A stretch of DNA of 42,602 bases, from NCBI GenBank assembly GCA_028280505.1, contig JANQLO010000035.1, positions 1-42,602 of the forward strand, written 5' to 3'. Made by a program: the position numbers and the translations under genes. The notes under the pieces were generated by a model, which was not told the DNA's origin, did no database searches, and worked only from the letters and a program-made list of their open reading frames with translations. Of the stretch, positions 7,218 to 17,216 are shown in pieces; within the stretch, counting starts at the first letter, position 1, and every line of letters begins with the position of its first letter. The stretch is from Chromatiales bacterium. GTDB taxonomy: Bacteria > Pseudomonadota > Gammaproteobacteria > Chromatiales > Chromatiaceae.

Positions 7218-8309
7218 TCAACCTCGCGCCGCGGTCCATCCATAGGGCGTTGGGTCCACGATCGGTGTCCGATCGAGCAGCAGATCGGCGGCCAGCCGGG
7301 CCGAGGCCGGGCCGAGTACAATGCCGTTGCGGAAGTGCCCCGCGTTGACGAATAGACGAGCGATTTCGGGATGGGGCCCGATATAAGGTACGCCGGCCGG
7401 CGACGAAGGCCGCAGCCCGGCCCAGTGTCCCTCGACCGGGTGATCGTTCAAAACCGGAAAACGCGCGGTCGCGATGCTGTGGAGTTCTTCGCGTGCCGCT
7501 GCCGTAGTGGATTTGTCGAAACCGACGTCTTCGATGGTACTGCCGAAAAGCACGCGCCCGTCGCGCCGGGGGATGACATAGCGGCTGCCTTCCAAAACCA
7601 TACGCGAGATGGTGCCTGGCGGGGTGCGGAACAACAGCATCTGACCGCGGATCGGGTGGATCTCGGGTGGGGAACCCAGGTTCGACAAAAGATCGCTGCT
7701 CCAAGCGCCGGCGCAAATGACCACGCTGTCCGCCTCATATCGGCCTTCGGCGGTCAGTACGCCCCGGCAGCGGTCGTTTTCGATCAGCAGTTTCTCGACC
7801 GTCTCGCCGGTGTGGATCTCGATGCCGGGTTGCTGCAGGCTGAGCCGAAGCGCGCGCACCATGCGCGGATTGCGCACCTGACCCACCGTGGGCATCCAGA
7901 GCGCATTTTCGGGCACGCTCGCGGCCCGGGGTTCGAGTTGGCGGAACTGTGTCGAATCGACGATCTCCAATCGGCGTCGATGTTGAGTCCCCCATTCGGT
8001 CGCGGTAGCGGCTTCGTCCGGTGCGATGAGTAACAGGCCGCAGCGGGTAAACTCGGGGTCGACCTCGGTCGAGGTGCGGAGTTCGTCACACAAAGCCGGA
8101 TAACAGTCTTGGCTCCAACTCGCGAGCCGGGTCACGCTGTCCAGATAGCGCCAGGGAAACAGCGGTGAGACGATGCCGCCGCCGGCCCAAGACGATTCGC
8201 GCCCGGTTTCGGCGCGGTCGAATAGCGCGACTTGGATTCCCGCGAGTGCCAGCTCGCGCGCGGTCAGCATACCGATAACGCCGCCGCCGACGATGATGAT
8301 TCGATTCAT
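7218..8309 (-). CDS. thiO: Glycine oxidase ThiO (FAD-dependent)
   Basis: 363 aa from the ATG at 8309. This start puts the dinucleotide-binding motif IIVGGGVIG at residues 4-12, as expected. Upstream in-frame residues do not resemble the family. Seen: the Rossmann fold, RESSWAGGGIVSPL (the conserved segment after the first fold), VVICAGAWS, IRGQMLLF and, near the C-terminus, GHFRNGIVLGPASA, all typical of ThiO/DadA-type DAO-fold oxidases. It oxidises glycine to iminoacetate for the thiazole moiety of thiamine. It lies next to the fimT-pil cluster, as thiO-like genes do in Pseudomonas, and just outside the tRNA junction, so it is backbone. Confidence 0.9.
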   Translation of the reverse strand: MNRIIIVGGGVIGMLTARELALAGIQVALFDRAETGRESSWAGGGIVSPLFPWRYLDSVTRLASWSQDCYPALCDELRTSTEVDPEFTRCGLLLIAPDEAATATEWGTQHRRRLEIVDSTQFRQLEPRAASVPENALWMPTVGQVRNPRMVRALRLSLQQPGIEIHTGETVEKLLIENDRCRGVLTAEGRYEADSVVICAGAWSSDLLSNLGSPPEIHPIRGQMLLFRTPPGTISRMVLEGSRYVIPRRDGRVLFGSTIEDVGFDKSTTAAAREELHSIATARFPVLNDHPVEGHWAGLRPSSPAGVPYIGPHPEIARLFVNAGHFRNGIVLGPASARLAADLLLDRTPIVDPTPYGWTAARG

Positions 8310-8431
8310 GAGGACAAAGATTCTGCCGCTAATCCTGCCATGCGGCAAAAACACCTGCCGTTCGTCGGGGAATTGGCGCAGTCTATCATTGCCGGCGACA
8401 CGCCAATAACCGTAAATGCTATAGGGAAACC

Positions 8432-8956
8432 ATGAGATACAGACAACAAGGTTTAACGCTGGTCGAGCTGATGGTAACGCTTGCCGTCGCGATCATTCTT
8501 TTGGCGGTGGGTATGCCGATGTTTACCGGGGTCGTTGGCAGCAACCGTGCCACGACACAGGCCAACGAGTTGGTCGCCGCGTTCAAGCTGGCGCGCAGTG
8601 AGGCCGTCAAGCGGGCCGATACCGTGATTGTCTGCGCAAGAGACGGTGCGGCCTGTGGTGGTGCCGAGGATTGGGATAACGGTTGGCTCGTGTTTGCGGA
8701 TGCCGACAGTGACGGTGCGGCGGACGATGGGGAGGTGCTTCGACGTTGGGAAGCGCTTTCCGTCGATTCGACGATCGGTGTGACACCGGCAACCGATTCG
8801 GTCGAATTTGCCGCATCGGGCGAGGCGAACAGTCTTTTGCGATTCGAAACCGATAATGCAAGCGCGACCGGTACGGATCAAGATTTGGCAAAGCGCTGCG
8901 TAACGGTGACGCTTGCAGGGCAAGTTCGAGCAGCTAGAGGAGCGTGCCCAGAATGA
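8432..8956 (+). CDS. fimT: Minor pilin FimT/FimU (GspH/FimT family)
   Basis: A 174-aa prepilin. Seen: a short leader ending in Gly7, then LTLVELMVTLAVAIILL with Glu at mature position 5, the signature for PilD cleavage and pilin-type assembly. The GspH-like motif ATTQANELVAAFKLARSEAVKR follows the N-terminal helix. The C-terminal half is acidic. First gene of a pilV-W-X-Y1-E operon, it acts in the initiating minor-pilin complex at the type IV pilus tip. The stop overlaps the next start (ATGA). FimU would be an equally good name. Confidence 0.9.
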   Translation: MRYRQQGLTLVELMVTLAVAIILLAVGMPMFTGVVGSNRATTQANELVAAFKLARSEAVKRADTVIVCARDGAACGGAEDWDNGWLVFADADSDGAADDGEVLRRWEALSVDSTIGVTPATDSVEFAASGEANSLLRFETDNASATGTDQDLAKRCVTVTLAGQVRAARGACPE

Positions 8957-9462
8957 AACAACGTTCAAACATGAGATCGGTGATCGGGTTTGCGGGAAAC
9001 GGACAGTGTGGCTTCACGTTGCTGGAAGTGTTGGTTGCATTGGTTGTGCTGTCGGTCGGTTTGTTGGGCCTCAGTGGGCTCCAGACCAATAGCTTGCGGA
9101 ACAACTACGATGCCTTCTTGCGGTCTCAGGCCACGGTCATGACCACCGATATTCTCGATCGCATGCGGGCAAACAGGGTCGGAGCACTCGCCGATGAATA
9201 CGATATCGCCTATTCGGATGAAAAACCCGCTGCGGTGGTTTGCTCGGAGGCTGCATGTAATCCATCGGACGTGGCGGACAGAGATGTATTGGCGTGGCTG
9301 AATCAGGTCGGTCGATTGCCCAATGGCGAAGGTTATATCGACGTCAACGATGAGGATATTGTCGAGGTGGGGATTTGCTGGAGTGAAACACGGGAGGCTT
9401 CTGCGGCCTGCGGCGAAGAGGACTCCACAAAACGTGAGCTGATTACGAGGACGCAGCTATGA
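8953..9462 (+). CDS. pilV: Type IV pilus minor pilin PilV
   Basis: 169 aa from the ATG at 8953, which overlaps the fimT stop; a GTG at 8944 is in frame but less likely. Seen: a 20-residue leader ending in Gly, then FTLLEVLVALVVLSVGLLGLSGLQ, the hallmark of PilV/GspI-like proteins with Glu5. A short C-terminal domain contains Cys residues (C-SEAAC, CWSE, CGEE). Overlap with pilW by four bases indicates coupling. Role by family: a minor pilin in the pilus-priming complex. Confidence 0.9.
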   Translation: MKQRSNMRSVIGFAGNGQCGFTLLEVLVALVVLSVGLLGLSGLQTNSLRNNYDAFLRSQATVMTTDILDRMRANRVGALADEYDIAYSDEKPAAVVCSEAACNPSDVADRDVLAWLNQVGRLPNGEGYIDVNDEDIVEVGICWSETREASAACGEEDSTKRELITRTQL

Positions 9463-10496
9463 CCCGCTCGCTGAAACGCCAGTCAGGCCTGACGCTGGTA
9501 GAGCTGATGGTCGCAACCGTGCTGAGTCTGGTGTTGTTGTCCGGCGTGTTACTGGTTTTTTCCGCGAACAAGGCGACGTACCGAACACAGGTGGGCCTCG
9601 GAGCGCTTCAGGAGAATGGTCGTTACGCCTTACGGCAAATCAGCGACGATTTGCGCATGAGTGGATATAGCGGGTGTTTGTCCAATGCCGCCGAAAATGG
9701 ATTGAGCGCGATCATGGTTGCCAGTTCGCCACCGGAGTACGTAAGCAAATTTGCGGGCGGCGAGTTCGTTGAAGGTATCAACGATCAGGCAGGAACCCAG
9801 GAATACGATGATATCGCGATGCTGGCGGGCACCGATGCCATCGAAATCCGCGGGTTGATGAATGGCGTCAACTATACCGCCGGCGATGTAGCAAAGTTAG
9901 GCGATATCGTTGTTTTGGGCGGTGCGGCAGGTATTGCCGTCGACGACTATCTGATGATTTCCGATTGTCAAAACAACGATGTGTTTCGTGCTACCGCGGT
10001 CGTTAGATCGGAGGACGATAACGAGACGACGATTTCTCATGCCGCGGGGAAGAACGAGGTCGCCAATTTATCGGAAGTTTTCAACGTTGAGTCGATCGTT
10101 GGCGAAGTGGCGACTCGTACCTATTTCGTGGCCAATACGGGTCGCAACAACACGAGGGGCAGACCGATTACCGCTTTGTACCGGTTTGACGGTACCAATG
10201 CCGTCGAGTTGGTTGAAGGGGTGGAGGATCTTCAGGTGCAGTATGGTGAGGACACGGACGTGGAACCCGATTTCGTTGCCGATACCTTCAATGACGCCAG
10301 TGATGTGGGTGATTGGGGACGGGTGATGTCGGTACGCTTGTTATTGTTGGTAAACAGCGTTGAGGCTGCGAGCGATAAAGAAGAAACCTTTGTATTTTCG
10401 CCGAGAGGGAACGATCGCATTGCACCGGCAGACGGCGACTTTAGAATCCGCCAAGAATTTGCGGGTACCTATTCGTTGAGAAACAGCGTGTTTTGA
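9459..10496 (+). CDS. pilW: Type IV pilus assembly protein PilW
   Basis: A 345-aa prepilin-like protein. Seen: leader to Gly10, then LTLVELMVATVLSLVLLSGV with Glu5, and GALQENGRYALRQISDDLRMSGYSGC. The last is the conserved PilW segment immediately after the N-terminal helix. A large acidic C-terminal domain ends with FRIRQEFAGTYSLRN, also typical. It takes part in the PilVWX/FimU minor-pilin complex with PilY1. Neighbours on both sides match this assignment. Confidence 0.9.
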   Translation: MTRSLKRQSGLTLVELMVATVLSLVLLSGVLLVFSANKATYRTQVGLGALQENGRYALRQISDDLRMSGYSGCLSNAAENGLSAIMVASSPPEYVSKFAGGEFVEGINDQAGTQEYDDIAMLAGTDAIEIRGLMNGVNYTAGDVAKLGDIVVLGGAAGIAVDDYLMISDCQNNDVFRATAVVRSEDDNETTISHAAGKNEVANLSEVFNVESIVGEVATRTYFVANTGRNNTRGRPITALYRFDGTNAVELVEGVEDLQVQYGEDTDVEPDFVADTFNDASDVGDWGRVMSVRLLLLVNSVEAASDKEETFVFSPRGNDRIAPADGDFRIRQEFAGTYSLRNSVF

Positions 10497-10502
10497 GGAT
10501 CG

Positions 10503-11051
10503 ATGGAGACGATTGTGTTTGATTATCGACTGAAAGGGCAACGTGGCGCCGCATTGATCGTTGCCTTGGTGTTGCTGCTGGTGCTTACGGTTTTGGGTAC
10601 AGCGGGCATCCGGGATACGACCATGGAGGAGCGTATGGCGGGTAACTTCCGTGATGAAAGTGTCGCGCTCGAAGCCGCTGAACTGATGTTGCGTCATGCC
10701 GAAGCCAGGCTCGGCGCAGGTGAACTGACCTCCTTTGTCAGTGCCGGTACCGACGGTCTTTATGAGATTGTTACGAGCGACGAGGCACGGATACCGGGGG
10801 ATACCGGAGTTTTCGCAGGTGAGCTACCGGGGGACGATAACGACGTTTTTGATTACGGGGAAGATGACCGTTTGGTCAACTCGTTACCCAGTTACTACAT
10901 CGAGAGGCTGCCTAAGACCGGTCATCGTGGCGACAGTGTAGTTGAGCCGAAACTGAATGATGACGTGCAGTTCTATCGGGTTACCGCGCGCGGGGCTGGT
11001 GTGTCGCCAAATTCCGAAGTGATTTTGCAGAGTACCTACTATGTGGAGTAG
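10503..11051 (+). CDS. pilX: Type IV pilus assembly protein PilX
   Basis: A 182-aa protein. Seen: leader ending in Gly15, then AALIVALVLLLVLTVLGTAG. It lacks the Glu5 of other pilins, which is characteristic of PilX/GspK-type tip subunits. This is followed by IRDTTMEERMAGNFRDESVALEAAE in pieces, the conserved PilX region. The C-terminal part is acidic. By homology to GspK it should cap the minor-pilin complex that carries PilY1. It starts six bases after the pilW stop. Confidence 0.9.
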   Translation: METIVFDYRLKGQRGAALIVALVLLLVLTVLGTAGIRDTTMEERMAGNFRDESVALEAAELMLRHAEARLGAGELTSFVSAGTDGLYEIVTSDEARIPGDTGVFAGELPGDDNDVFDYGEDDRLVNSLPSYYIERLPKTGHRGDSVVEPKLNDDVQFYRVTARGAGVSPNSEVILQSTYYVE

Positions 11052-11067
11052 GGCTGAGGATATCGTC

Positions 11068-14000
11068 ATGAGTATGGGCAAAAGTTTTTTTGCATTTGGG
11101 TTGATCGTTGTCGCGAGCTTGCCTCAGCAGGTGATGGCGGAGCCGGCGGACAAGCCGATATTTCAGCTGAAAGGCAATGAATCGTTGGTCATGCTGACGA
11201 TGTCCAATGACCATGAGTTGTATTTCAAGGCCTATGACGATTATTCGGACATCAATAACGACAACATCATTGATACGACATACAACAATAAAATCGAGTA
11301 TTACGGCTATTTCGACAGTGAGAAATGCTACGACTATACAAATAGTGTGTTCGTTCCAAAAGCGGAAATGACGACCAAATACTATTGCGACACCGTTGCC
11401 GGCAGTTGGAGTGGAAACTTTTTGAATTGGGCGACCATGACCCGGATCGATGCGATTCGCAAGGTTTTGTATGGCGGGTATCGTTCGACCGATAGCGGTT
11501 CGAAGACGGTGCTTGAAAGGTCTTTCCTCCCGTCGGATGCACACAGTTTCGCGAAATTTTACGCCGGTTCCGATATCGACAAGCTGACAAGCCATGCATT
11601 TGCCGAGATCTCGATCTGTAATACCACGCCGTTTGTCGAGGCCTCATCGAACAACTCGAAAGATATGCTCACCTCGAAAAACCCGCCGGAGATGCGTGTT
11701 GCTGAGGGTGATTACTCGATGTGGGCTTCTCATGGACGCATGCAATGTCAGTGGGATGATGAACCCAGTAATCCGGAATCGAACGGTAATGTATTTGCTA
11801 CGACTGGACTCAATGCCGCCAGTTCGCCGCCTACGGAGACGGGGAACAACCAGGGCTACATTGTCCGGGTTGAGGTATGTACGAGTGATCTTCCAGAGTC
11901 GAATTGTAAGGTCTATCCGAATCTGAACAGAAAGCCGATTGGCCTGCTACAAGAGCATGGTGAGGATGGCTTGATTAAATTCGGATTGCTGACGGGCAGT
12001 TATGCGAAAAACAAATCCGGTGGAGTGGTGCGTAAAAACGTCAGCGACTTCAGTGACGAAATTAACTCGTCCGACGGCACATTCCTCACGCCGAATGGCG
12101 GCGCCATCGTCGATACACTCAATCGGTTTCGACTCACCAACTACAGTTACAGCGACTGGGAGTACAACGATCTTGATAAATGTGAGTTTGCCAAGTTCAC
12201 CGTTCCGGACGGTGAATGCAGCAATTGGCTCAATCCTCAGTCGGAGATCTATCTTGAGTCACTGCGCTATTTTGCAGGTGAGAATAGCGGGACTGCGGCT
12301 TTTGCCGCCGACGATTCAAGTTACATTGCAGGCATAGGCGATCTTCCGAACTGGGAAGATCCGCTGAGTAGCGAAAACTATTGTGCACCGGTCAACATTA
12401 TTCATTTCAACTCGAGCACCAGTAGTTTCGATGGTGACCAACTTGGTGGTTTTGGCTTGTTGGCCGGTTCACCGGACGTCGATGCGTTGACCAAAACGGT
12501 CGGTGAAGGTGAGGGCGTCACGAGTGGTGTGGATGTATTCGTAGGTGTCGCTAAAGGCAGTGGTGCAGGTGGAACCGATCTGGATGATAAGTCTTGTTCT
12601 CCCAAGTCCTTGGCCGATTTGTCAAAGGCAACCGGCGTTTGTCCGGAGGCGCCTTGGCTCGAAGGTACGTATAAGATCGCCGGTATGGCCTATCACGCCA
12701 ACCTAAACAGTATTCGGACCGATCTTAACGATGCGGATGGCAATGTCGCGGATATCTTCGTCAAGACTTATGGTGTGGCACTGAGCCCGGCACAGCCGGT
12801 GATTGAAATTCCCATTCCGGGTTCAGCGGACGACGATGAAAACAAGATCATCCTGTTGCCGGCCTGCATGGAGTTTCGAGATAGCGGTGCACGTCATAAC
12901 GGCAATTGCGCCATCGTCGATTTTCGGGTGGTCAGACAGGATCTCGCAGCCGGAACGGGTAAGTTCAACGTGTTGTGGGAGTCGGCACAGTTCGGTGGCG
13001 ATTATGACCAGGATATGGCCGGTACCATCGAGTACTCGATCAATTCAGGCGCGAATACGATCACCGTAACCACAAACGTTTATGCGGAATCGACCGGCGG
13101 TATCCATGGTTTCGGGTATGTTATCTCGGGTACCACCCAAGACGGTCTGCACATCCACTCCGGCATCAATAACTTCGACGACTACCGCGACCCATACGGT
13201 GATGACGTAGATAATCCCCTGATCGATTGTTATACGGATCCATCGGATAGCGACAATAACTGTGACGTCGGCGACGGCCCCACTTCCAACACCTATAACA
13301 TCGGTACGAGTACGGCAAAACGTCTGGAAACGCCGCTTTATTACGCGGCTAAATGGGGCGGCTTCAAGGAGGAATCGGAATCGAGCAAGCGGCCCGAAGG
13401 TGCCGCCGGGCCAAATAACAAGCCGGATCAGGCGTATGAATGGGACAACGACGGCGACGGTCTTCCGGATAACTACTTTTTCGCGCGCAACCCCGGTTCG
13501 TTGAGCGATCAATTGGCTTCGGTTTTCGATATTGTGGCGTCGGTATCGTCGGCGGCGGCCGTGGCGACGAGTACGACCCGGCTGGAAACGACAACCCGCA
13601 TTTATCAGGCACGATTCGATAGTTCGGATTGGTCCGGCGAACTGCTCGCGTTACCCATAGACGTCACTACCGAAACGATAGGCGAGAGCCTGTGGGATGC
13701 GGGTGAGCAGATTGCGAAACAGAACCATGATACCGGTCGAGAGATCATTACGTGGAATGGCACGGAAGGCGTACCTTTCCGTTGGGAAACGATCGCTGAA
13801 GGAGAGGAGGGAGTGGGGACTGAACTTTCGAGTGTTCAGCAGTCAGCCTTGAATACCTCTCCTATCAGTAATGAAAACGATGATTTGGGTATCGATCGTG
13901 TCGCCTTCCTGCGTGGCGACACATCGACAGAGTTACAGAACGGAGGCAGTTTTCGCAACCGCTCCACGCCTTTGGGAGACGTCGTCAATTCCAACCCGTT

Positions 14001-15678
14001 GATTGTGGGGGTACCGAATTTCGCGTACAGGGATTACATCCCGGGCACCGACACTTTGTTCGAGGCGCAGACGTATTCCGCTTTTCGCAACAATTATGCG
14101 AACTCTTCGTGCTTCGGTCCCGATGGCACACCGATTACCAGTTGGACTGCGGGAACCGGTGACACTGCCGGCGGTCGTGAACCGTTGATTTACTTTGGTG
14201 CCAATGATGGTGCATTGCATGCCGTTTCGGGATGCAGCGGGGAGGAGCGACTGGCCTATGTGCCGAATGCGGTTTATTCGAAATTGAACTTACTCACGTC
14301 CACGGATTACGTGACGGCGGATAGACACAAGTTTTACGTAGATGGCCCGCCCGTTTACGGTGATGCTTTCTGGGGCGGCAAATGGCATACGGTGCTCGTG
14401 GGTACGCTGGCGGCGGGAGGCAAAGGGATCTTTGCGTTAGACATCACAGACCCGAATATCTTCGACGAAGCCAATGCGGATACCATTGTGCTGTGGGATA
14501 AAACGAATACGGATACAGATTACGGGGAACTGGGGTATACCTTCGGATCACCCGCTGTCGTCAAGGCCCAAGGTCACGGTTGGGTGGCGATTTTCGGTAA
14601 TGGGTATCACGGTCAGAATGGCAGTGCAGTGCTTTATATCGCGAATATCCAAAATGGCGGCGTAACGTCTATCAATTTGTCGGGTAAAGAAGGGCATGGG
14701 ACTGAAAACGGTTTGTCTCAGGTCTCGCCTATCGACACCGATGGCGATGGCGACGTGGATCTGCTTTATGCCGGCGACCTCAATGGTAACGTCTGGCGCT
14801 TCGAGGCCGATCCGGACAATGGATTTACCTTGGATGGTGCAACGCTGTTGTTTACTGCCAAAAACAAAGATGGCGACCCTCAGCCGATTACTTCGCGTAT
14901 CGAGATCGGTCTTCATCCAACCAGTCCGGCCGGCTATATGCTGTACTTTGGTACGGGTAAATATTACGAACTCGAGGATCAGGATCCGGCAACTGCAGTC
15001 ACATACAACTCGATCTATGGTCTTTGGGATCGTGTCGGCACTCAAATACCCTCGGTCGTTACGAGAAACTCAGAAGTGTTGCAGCAGCAAACGGTCACGC
15101 TCGAGGATTTTGTGAATTTCACGGTCAAAGAAGAAACCGAAGAAGCCGCGGCGGAAACGGTGACGCGCAAGGTTCGCGTTGTAAGCAACACGTCGATGAA
15201 GTGGGTGGCCAGGGGTGATGACGGTAGCTGGAATTCCTGCGGGGCAGATGCTTCGTGCGGTTGGTATCTGGATCTCCCAATCCAAGGTGAAAAGGCGGTG
15301 AATAATTTGAGGATCCGTCGGGGCTTCCTGCGTTTCGTGACGACCATTCCGTCCAAAGAGCCGTGCGAAGCCGGGGGCAGTAGCTGGAATATGGTTTTGG
15401 ATGCCCGTAGCGGCGGACGTCCGGATTTTCCGATATTCGACACCAATGGTGACCGCGTTTTCGACGACAAGGATATGGTGACTACGGAAGACGGTGCGGA
15501 GGTGGTGGCCGGTCAATTCTCTGACGATCTTCTCGGGGACGATACGTCATTGGGCACCGGCAAAGGTTACGATCTTGTCGTGCAACCCAACAAGGGAACT
15601 GGAGAGGTGGGGGATGACGAGGTCGAAAACAGAGGGGCCTATGTCACCGGGCGCAAATCCTGGGCACGGATCAAATAG
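11068..15678 (+). CDS. pilY1: PilY1 pilus-tip protein
   Basis: 1536 aa from the ATG at 11068, preferred because GAGGA lies 7 bases upstream and the signal peptide (GKSFFAFGLIVVASLPQQVMA) then starts normally; the ATG at 11041 is possible. Seen: an N-terminal region with NDHELYFKAYDDYSDINN, a long variable middle, then the C-terminal PilY1 beta-propeller (about residues 950-1350; LGDVVNSNPLIVG, YFGANDGALHAVSG, LGYTFGSPAV). A Ca-binding loop DTDGDGDVDLLYAGDLNG is near residue 1230. The N-terminus lacks an obvious DxSxS MIDAS motif, unlike P. aeruginosa PilY1. Function by family: pilus-tip adhesin and regulator of extension/retraction. Confidence 0.92.
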   Translation: MSMGKSFFAFGLIVVASLPQQVMAEPADKPIFQLKGNESLVMLTMSNDHELYFKAYDDYSDINNDNIIDTTYNNKIEYYGYFDSEKCYDYTNSVFVPKAEMTTKYYCDTVAGSWSGNFLNWATMTRIDAIRKVLYGGYRSTDSGSKTVLERSFLPSDAHSFAKFYAGSDIDKLTSHAFAEISICNTTPFVEASSNNSKDMLTSKNPPEMRVAEGDYSMWASHGRMQCQWDDEPSNPESNGNVFATTGLNAASSPPTETGNNQGYIVRVEVCTSDLPESNCKVYPNLNRKPIGLLQEHGEDGLIKFGLLTGSYAKNKSGGVVRKNVSDFSDEINSSDGTFLTPNGGAIVDTLNRFRLTNYSYSDWEYNDLDKCEFAKFTVPDGECSNWLNPQSEIYLESLRYFAGENSGTAAFAADDSSYIAGIGDLPNWEDPLSSENYCAPVNIIHFNSSTSSFDGDQLGGFGLLAGSPDVDALTKTVGEGEGVTSGVDVFVGVAKGSGAGGTDLDDKSCSPKSLADLSKATGVCPEAPWLEGTYKIAGMAYHANLNSIRTDLNDADGNVADIFVKTYGVALSPAQPVIEIPIPGSADDDENKIILLPACMEFRDSGARHNGNCAIVDFRVVRQDLAAGTGKFNVLWESAQFGGDYDQDMAGTIEYSINSGANTITVTTNVYAESTGGIHGFGYVISGTTQDGLHIHSGINNFDDYRDPYGDDVDNPLIDCYTDPSDSDNNCDVGDGPTSNTYNIGTSTAKRLETPLYYAAKWGGFKEESESSKRPEGAAGPNNKPDQAYEWDNDGDGLPDNYFFARNPGSLSDQLASVFDIVASVSSAAAVATSTTRLETTTRIYQARFDSSDWSGELLALPIDVTTETIGESLWDAGEQIAKQNHDTGREIITWNGTEGVPFRWETIAEGEEGVGTELSSVQQSALNTSPISNENDDLGIDRVAFLRGDTSTELQNGGSFRNRSTPLGDVVNSNPLIVGVPNFAYRDYIPGTDTLFEAQTYSAFRNNYANSSCFGPDGTPITSWTAGTGDTAGGREPLIYFGANDGALHAVSGCSGEERLAYVPNAVYSKLNLLTSTDYVTADRHKFYVDGPPVYGDAFWGGKWHTVLVGTLAAGGKGIFALDITDPNIFDEANADTIVLWDKTNTDTDYGELGYTFGSPAVVKAQGHGWVAIFGNGYHGQNGSAVLYIANIQNGGVTSINLSGKEGHGTENGLSQVSPIDTDGDGDVDLLYAGDLNGNVWRFEADPDNGFTLDGATLLFTAKNKDGDPQPITSRIEIGLHPTSPAGYMLYFGTGKYYELEDQDPATAVTYNSIYGLWDRVGTQIPSVVTRNSEVLQQQTVTLEDFVNFTVKEETEEAAAETVTRKVRVVSNTSMKWVARGDDGSWNSCGADASCGWYLDLPIQGEKAVNNLRIRRGFLRFVTTIPSKEPCEAGGSSWNMVLDARSGGRPDFPIFDTNGDRVFDDKDMVTTEDGAEVVAGQFSDDLLGDDTSLGTGKGYDLVVQPNKGTGEVGDDEVENRGAYVTGRKSWARIK

Positions 15679-15687
15679 GATCGAGTT

Positions 15688-16128
15688 ATGGGTAATACAC
15701 AAAATGGCCTAACGCTGATTGAATTGATGGTGGTACTCGCGGTGATGGGGATAATCGCCACCGTCGCGTATCCGATATATACCGATCAGGTACAGAAGGC
15801 GCGGCGAGCCGATGCAAAAGTCGCTTTGGAGTCGGTCGCGCAGGCGCAGGAGCGCTTTTACACGATCAATGGCGAATACACCGATACGCTCGCCGACTTG
15901 GATGTTTCAGCCGACATCCAGGGCGGCAACTCGGACGAAGGTTACTACACGGTCTCGGTTGTCCACCCCGATGACGATACCCAACGCTTCACTGCCACGG
16001 CTCAGGTCGATGCCGCCGCGGCCCAGGCCGGTGATACCGACTGCGTTAGTTTTACCGTTAATCAGACAGGCGTAAAAGAAGACTATAAAAGCGGTGATAC
16101 CAAGAACGACCCATCTGAGTGCTGGTGA
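15688..16128 (+). CDS. pilE: Type IV pilus minor pilin PilE
   Basis: A 146-aa pilin. Seen: seven-residue leader ending in Gly, LTLIELMVVLAVMGIIATVAYP with Glu5, then YTDQVQKARRADAKVALESVAQAQERFY, the type IVa PilE pattern. Two C-terminal Cys (DTDCVSF and PSECW) can form the D-region disulfide. It starts nine bases after pilY1 and closes the operon. In gammaproteobacteria this pilE is the minor pilin of the fimU-pilVWXY1 cluster, and the major pilin PilA is encoded elsewhere. Its convergent neighbour is ispH. Confidence 0.9.
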   Translation: MGNTQNGLTLIELMVVLAVMGIIATVAYPIYTDQVQKARRADAKVALESVAQAQERFYTINGEYTDTLADLDVSADIQGGNSDEGYYTVSVVHPDDDTQRFTATAQVDAAAAQAGDTDCVSFTVNQTGVKEDYKSGDTKNDPSECW

Positions 16129-16186
16129 CAGGTATCCGTTTTCTCTCAGTTGGCACTCGGTCAATTCGTCACGCCAGGCAATGCTC

Positions 16187-17149
16187 CTAGCCTCTTGACC
16201 CGTCTGCCATCGTAGCCAGTAGGTTTTTCGGTAGCGCGAACACCACCGTCTCCGGCTCACCGCCATCTTCGCTGACCGCGCCGGCTCCCCATTCCTGTAA
16301 CTGCCGAATGACGTTTTCGACCAGAACCTCCGGTGCGGACGCACCGGCGGTGACGCCGATGGTGTCGACACCATCGAGCCATTCGCGTCTGATGTCTTCC
16401 GGACCGTCGATCAGGTAAGCGGATCGTTGTTGTTTTTCGGCGATCTCTTTCAGACGGTTGGAGTTCGAACTGTTGGGTGAGCCGACCACGAGTACCAGAT
16501 CGCATCTCGTCGCAAGGCGGGTGACCGCGTCCTGGCGATTCTGGGTTGCGTAGCAAATATCGTCCTTTTTGGGGCCCCGGATGCTGGGGAAGCGTTGTTG
16601 CAGGGCGTCGATGACCAAAGCGGTGTCATGCATCGACAATGTCGTTTGGGTAACGAAGGCGAGCTGCTCGGGATTTTTGATTTGTAATGTAGCGACGTCT
16701 TCGGGTGTCTCGACCAGATAAATGCCGCCATGGCCGGTCGGGCAGCGGTATTGCCCCATCGTGCCTTCGACTTCGGGATGACCCTTGTGCCCGATCAAGA
16801 CGACTTCCTGGCCGGCCTTGCAGTAGCGCGCAACCTCGAGATGGACCTTGGTGACCAGCGGACAGGTGGCGTCGAACACGGTCAGATCGCGTTGCTCGGC
16901 CTCCCTTCGTACCTTCTGCGATACGCCGTGCGCGCTGAAGATCACGGTGCCGCCGTCGGGAATCTCGCTCAACTCGTCGACGAACACGGCGCCGCGGTCG
17001 CTGAGGCGTTGCACGACGAAGCGATTGTGCACGACCTCATGCCGCACATAGATGGGGGCGCCGAAGGCATCGAGCGCACGCTCGACGATCTCGATTGCGC
17101 GGTCGACGCCGGCACAAAAACCGCGTGGGTTGGCGAGCAGGATATTCAT
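16187..17149 (-). CDS. ispH: IspH, 4-hydroxy-3-methylbut-2-enyl diphosphate reductase
   Basis: 320 aa from the ATG at 17149; the longer frame upstream is non-homologous. Last enzyme of the MEP isoprenoid pathway, reducing HMBPP to IPP/DMAPP with a 4Fe-4S cluster. Seen: the three cluster Cys C12 (NPRGFCAGV), C96 ([12 protein letters not shown]) and C199 ([11 protein letters not shown]); His41 (VRHEVVHN) and His124/Glu128 region ([11 protein letters not shown]); and the substrate motif [11 protein letters not shown]. Full family length. It lies upstream of no overlapping gene but in line with fkpB, the usual ispH-fkpB pairing beside pilE. Confidence 0.97.
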   Translation of the reverse strand: MNILLANPRGFCAGVDRAIEIVERALDAFGAPIYVRHEVVHNRFVVQRLSDRGAVFVDELSEIPDGGTVIFSAHGVSQKVRREAEQRDLTVFDATCPLVTKVHLEVARYCKAGQEVVLIGHKGHPEVEGTMGQYRCPTGHGGIYLVETPEDVATLQIKNPEQLAFVTQTTLSMHDTALVIDALQQRFPSIRGPKKDDICYATQNRQDAVTRLATRCDLVLVVGSPNSSNSNRLKEIAEKQQRSAYLIDGPEDIRREWLDGVDTIGVTAGASAPEVLVENVIRQLQEWGAGAVSEDGGEPETVVFALPKNLLATMADGSRG

Positions 17150-17216
17150 GGGCGGATTGTCTCGGGCGATGCCGGCCATTTCAAGCGCGGTGCTTTCCGG
17201 GATTTGCCGGGATTGG

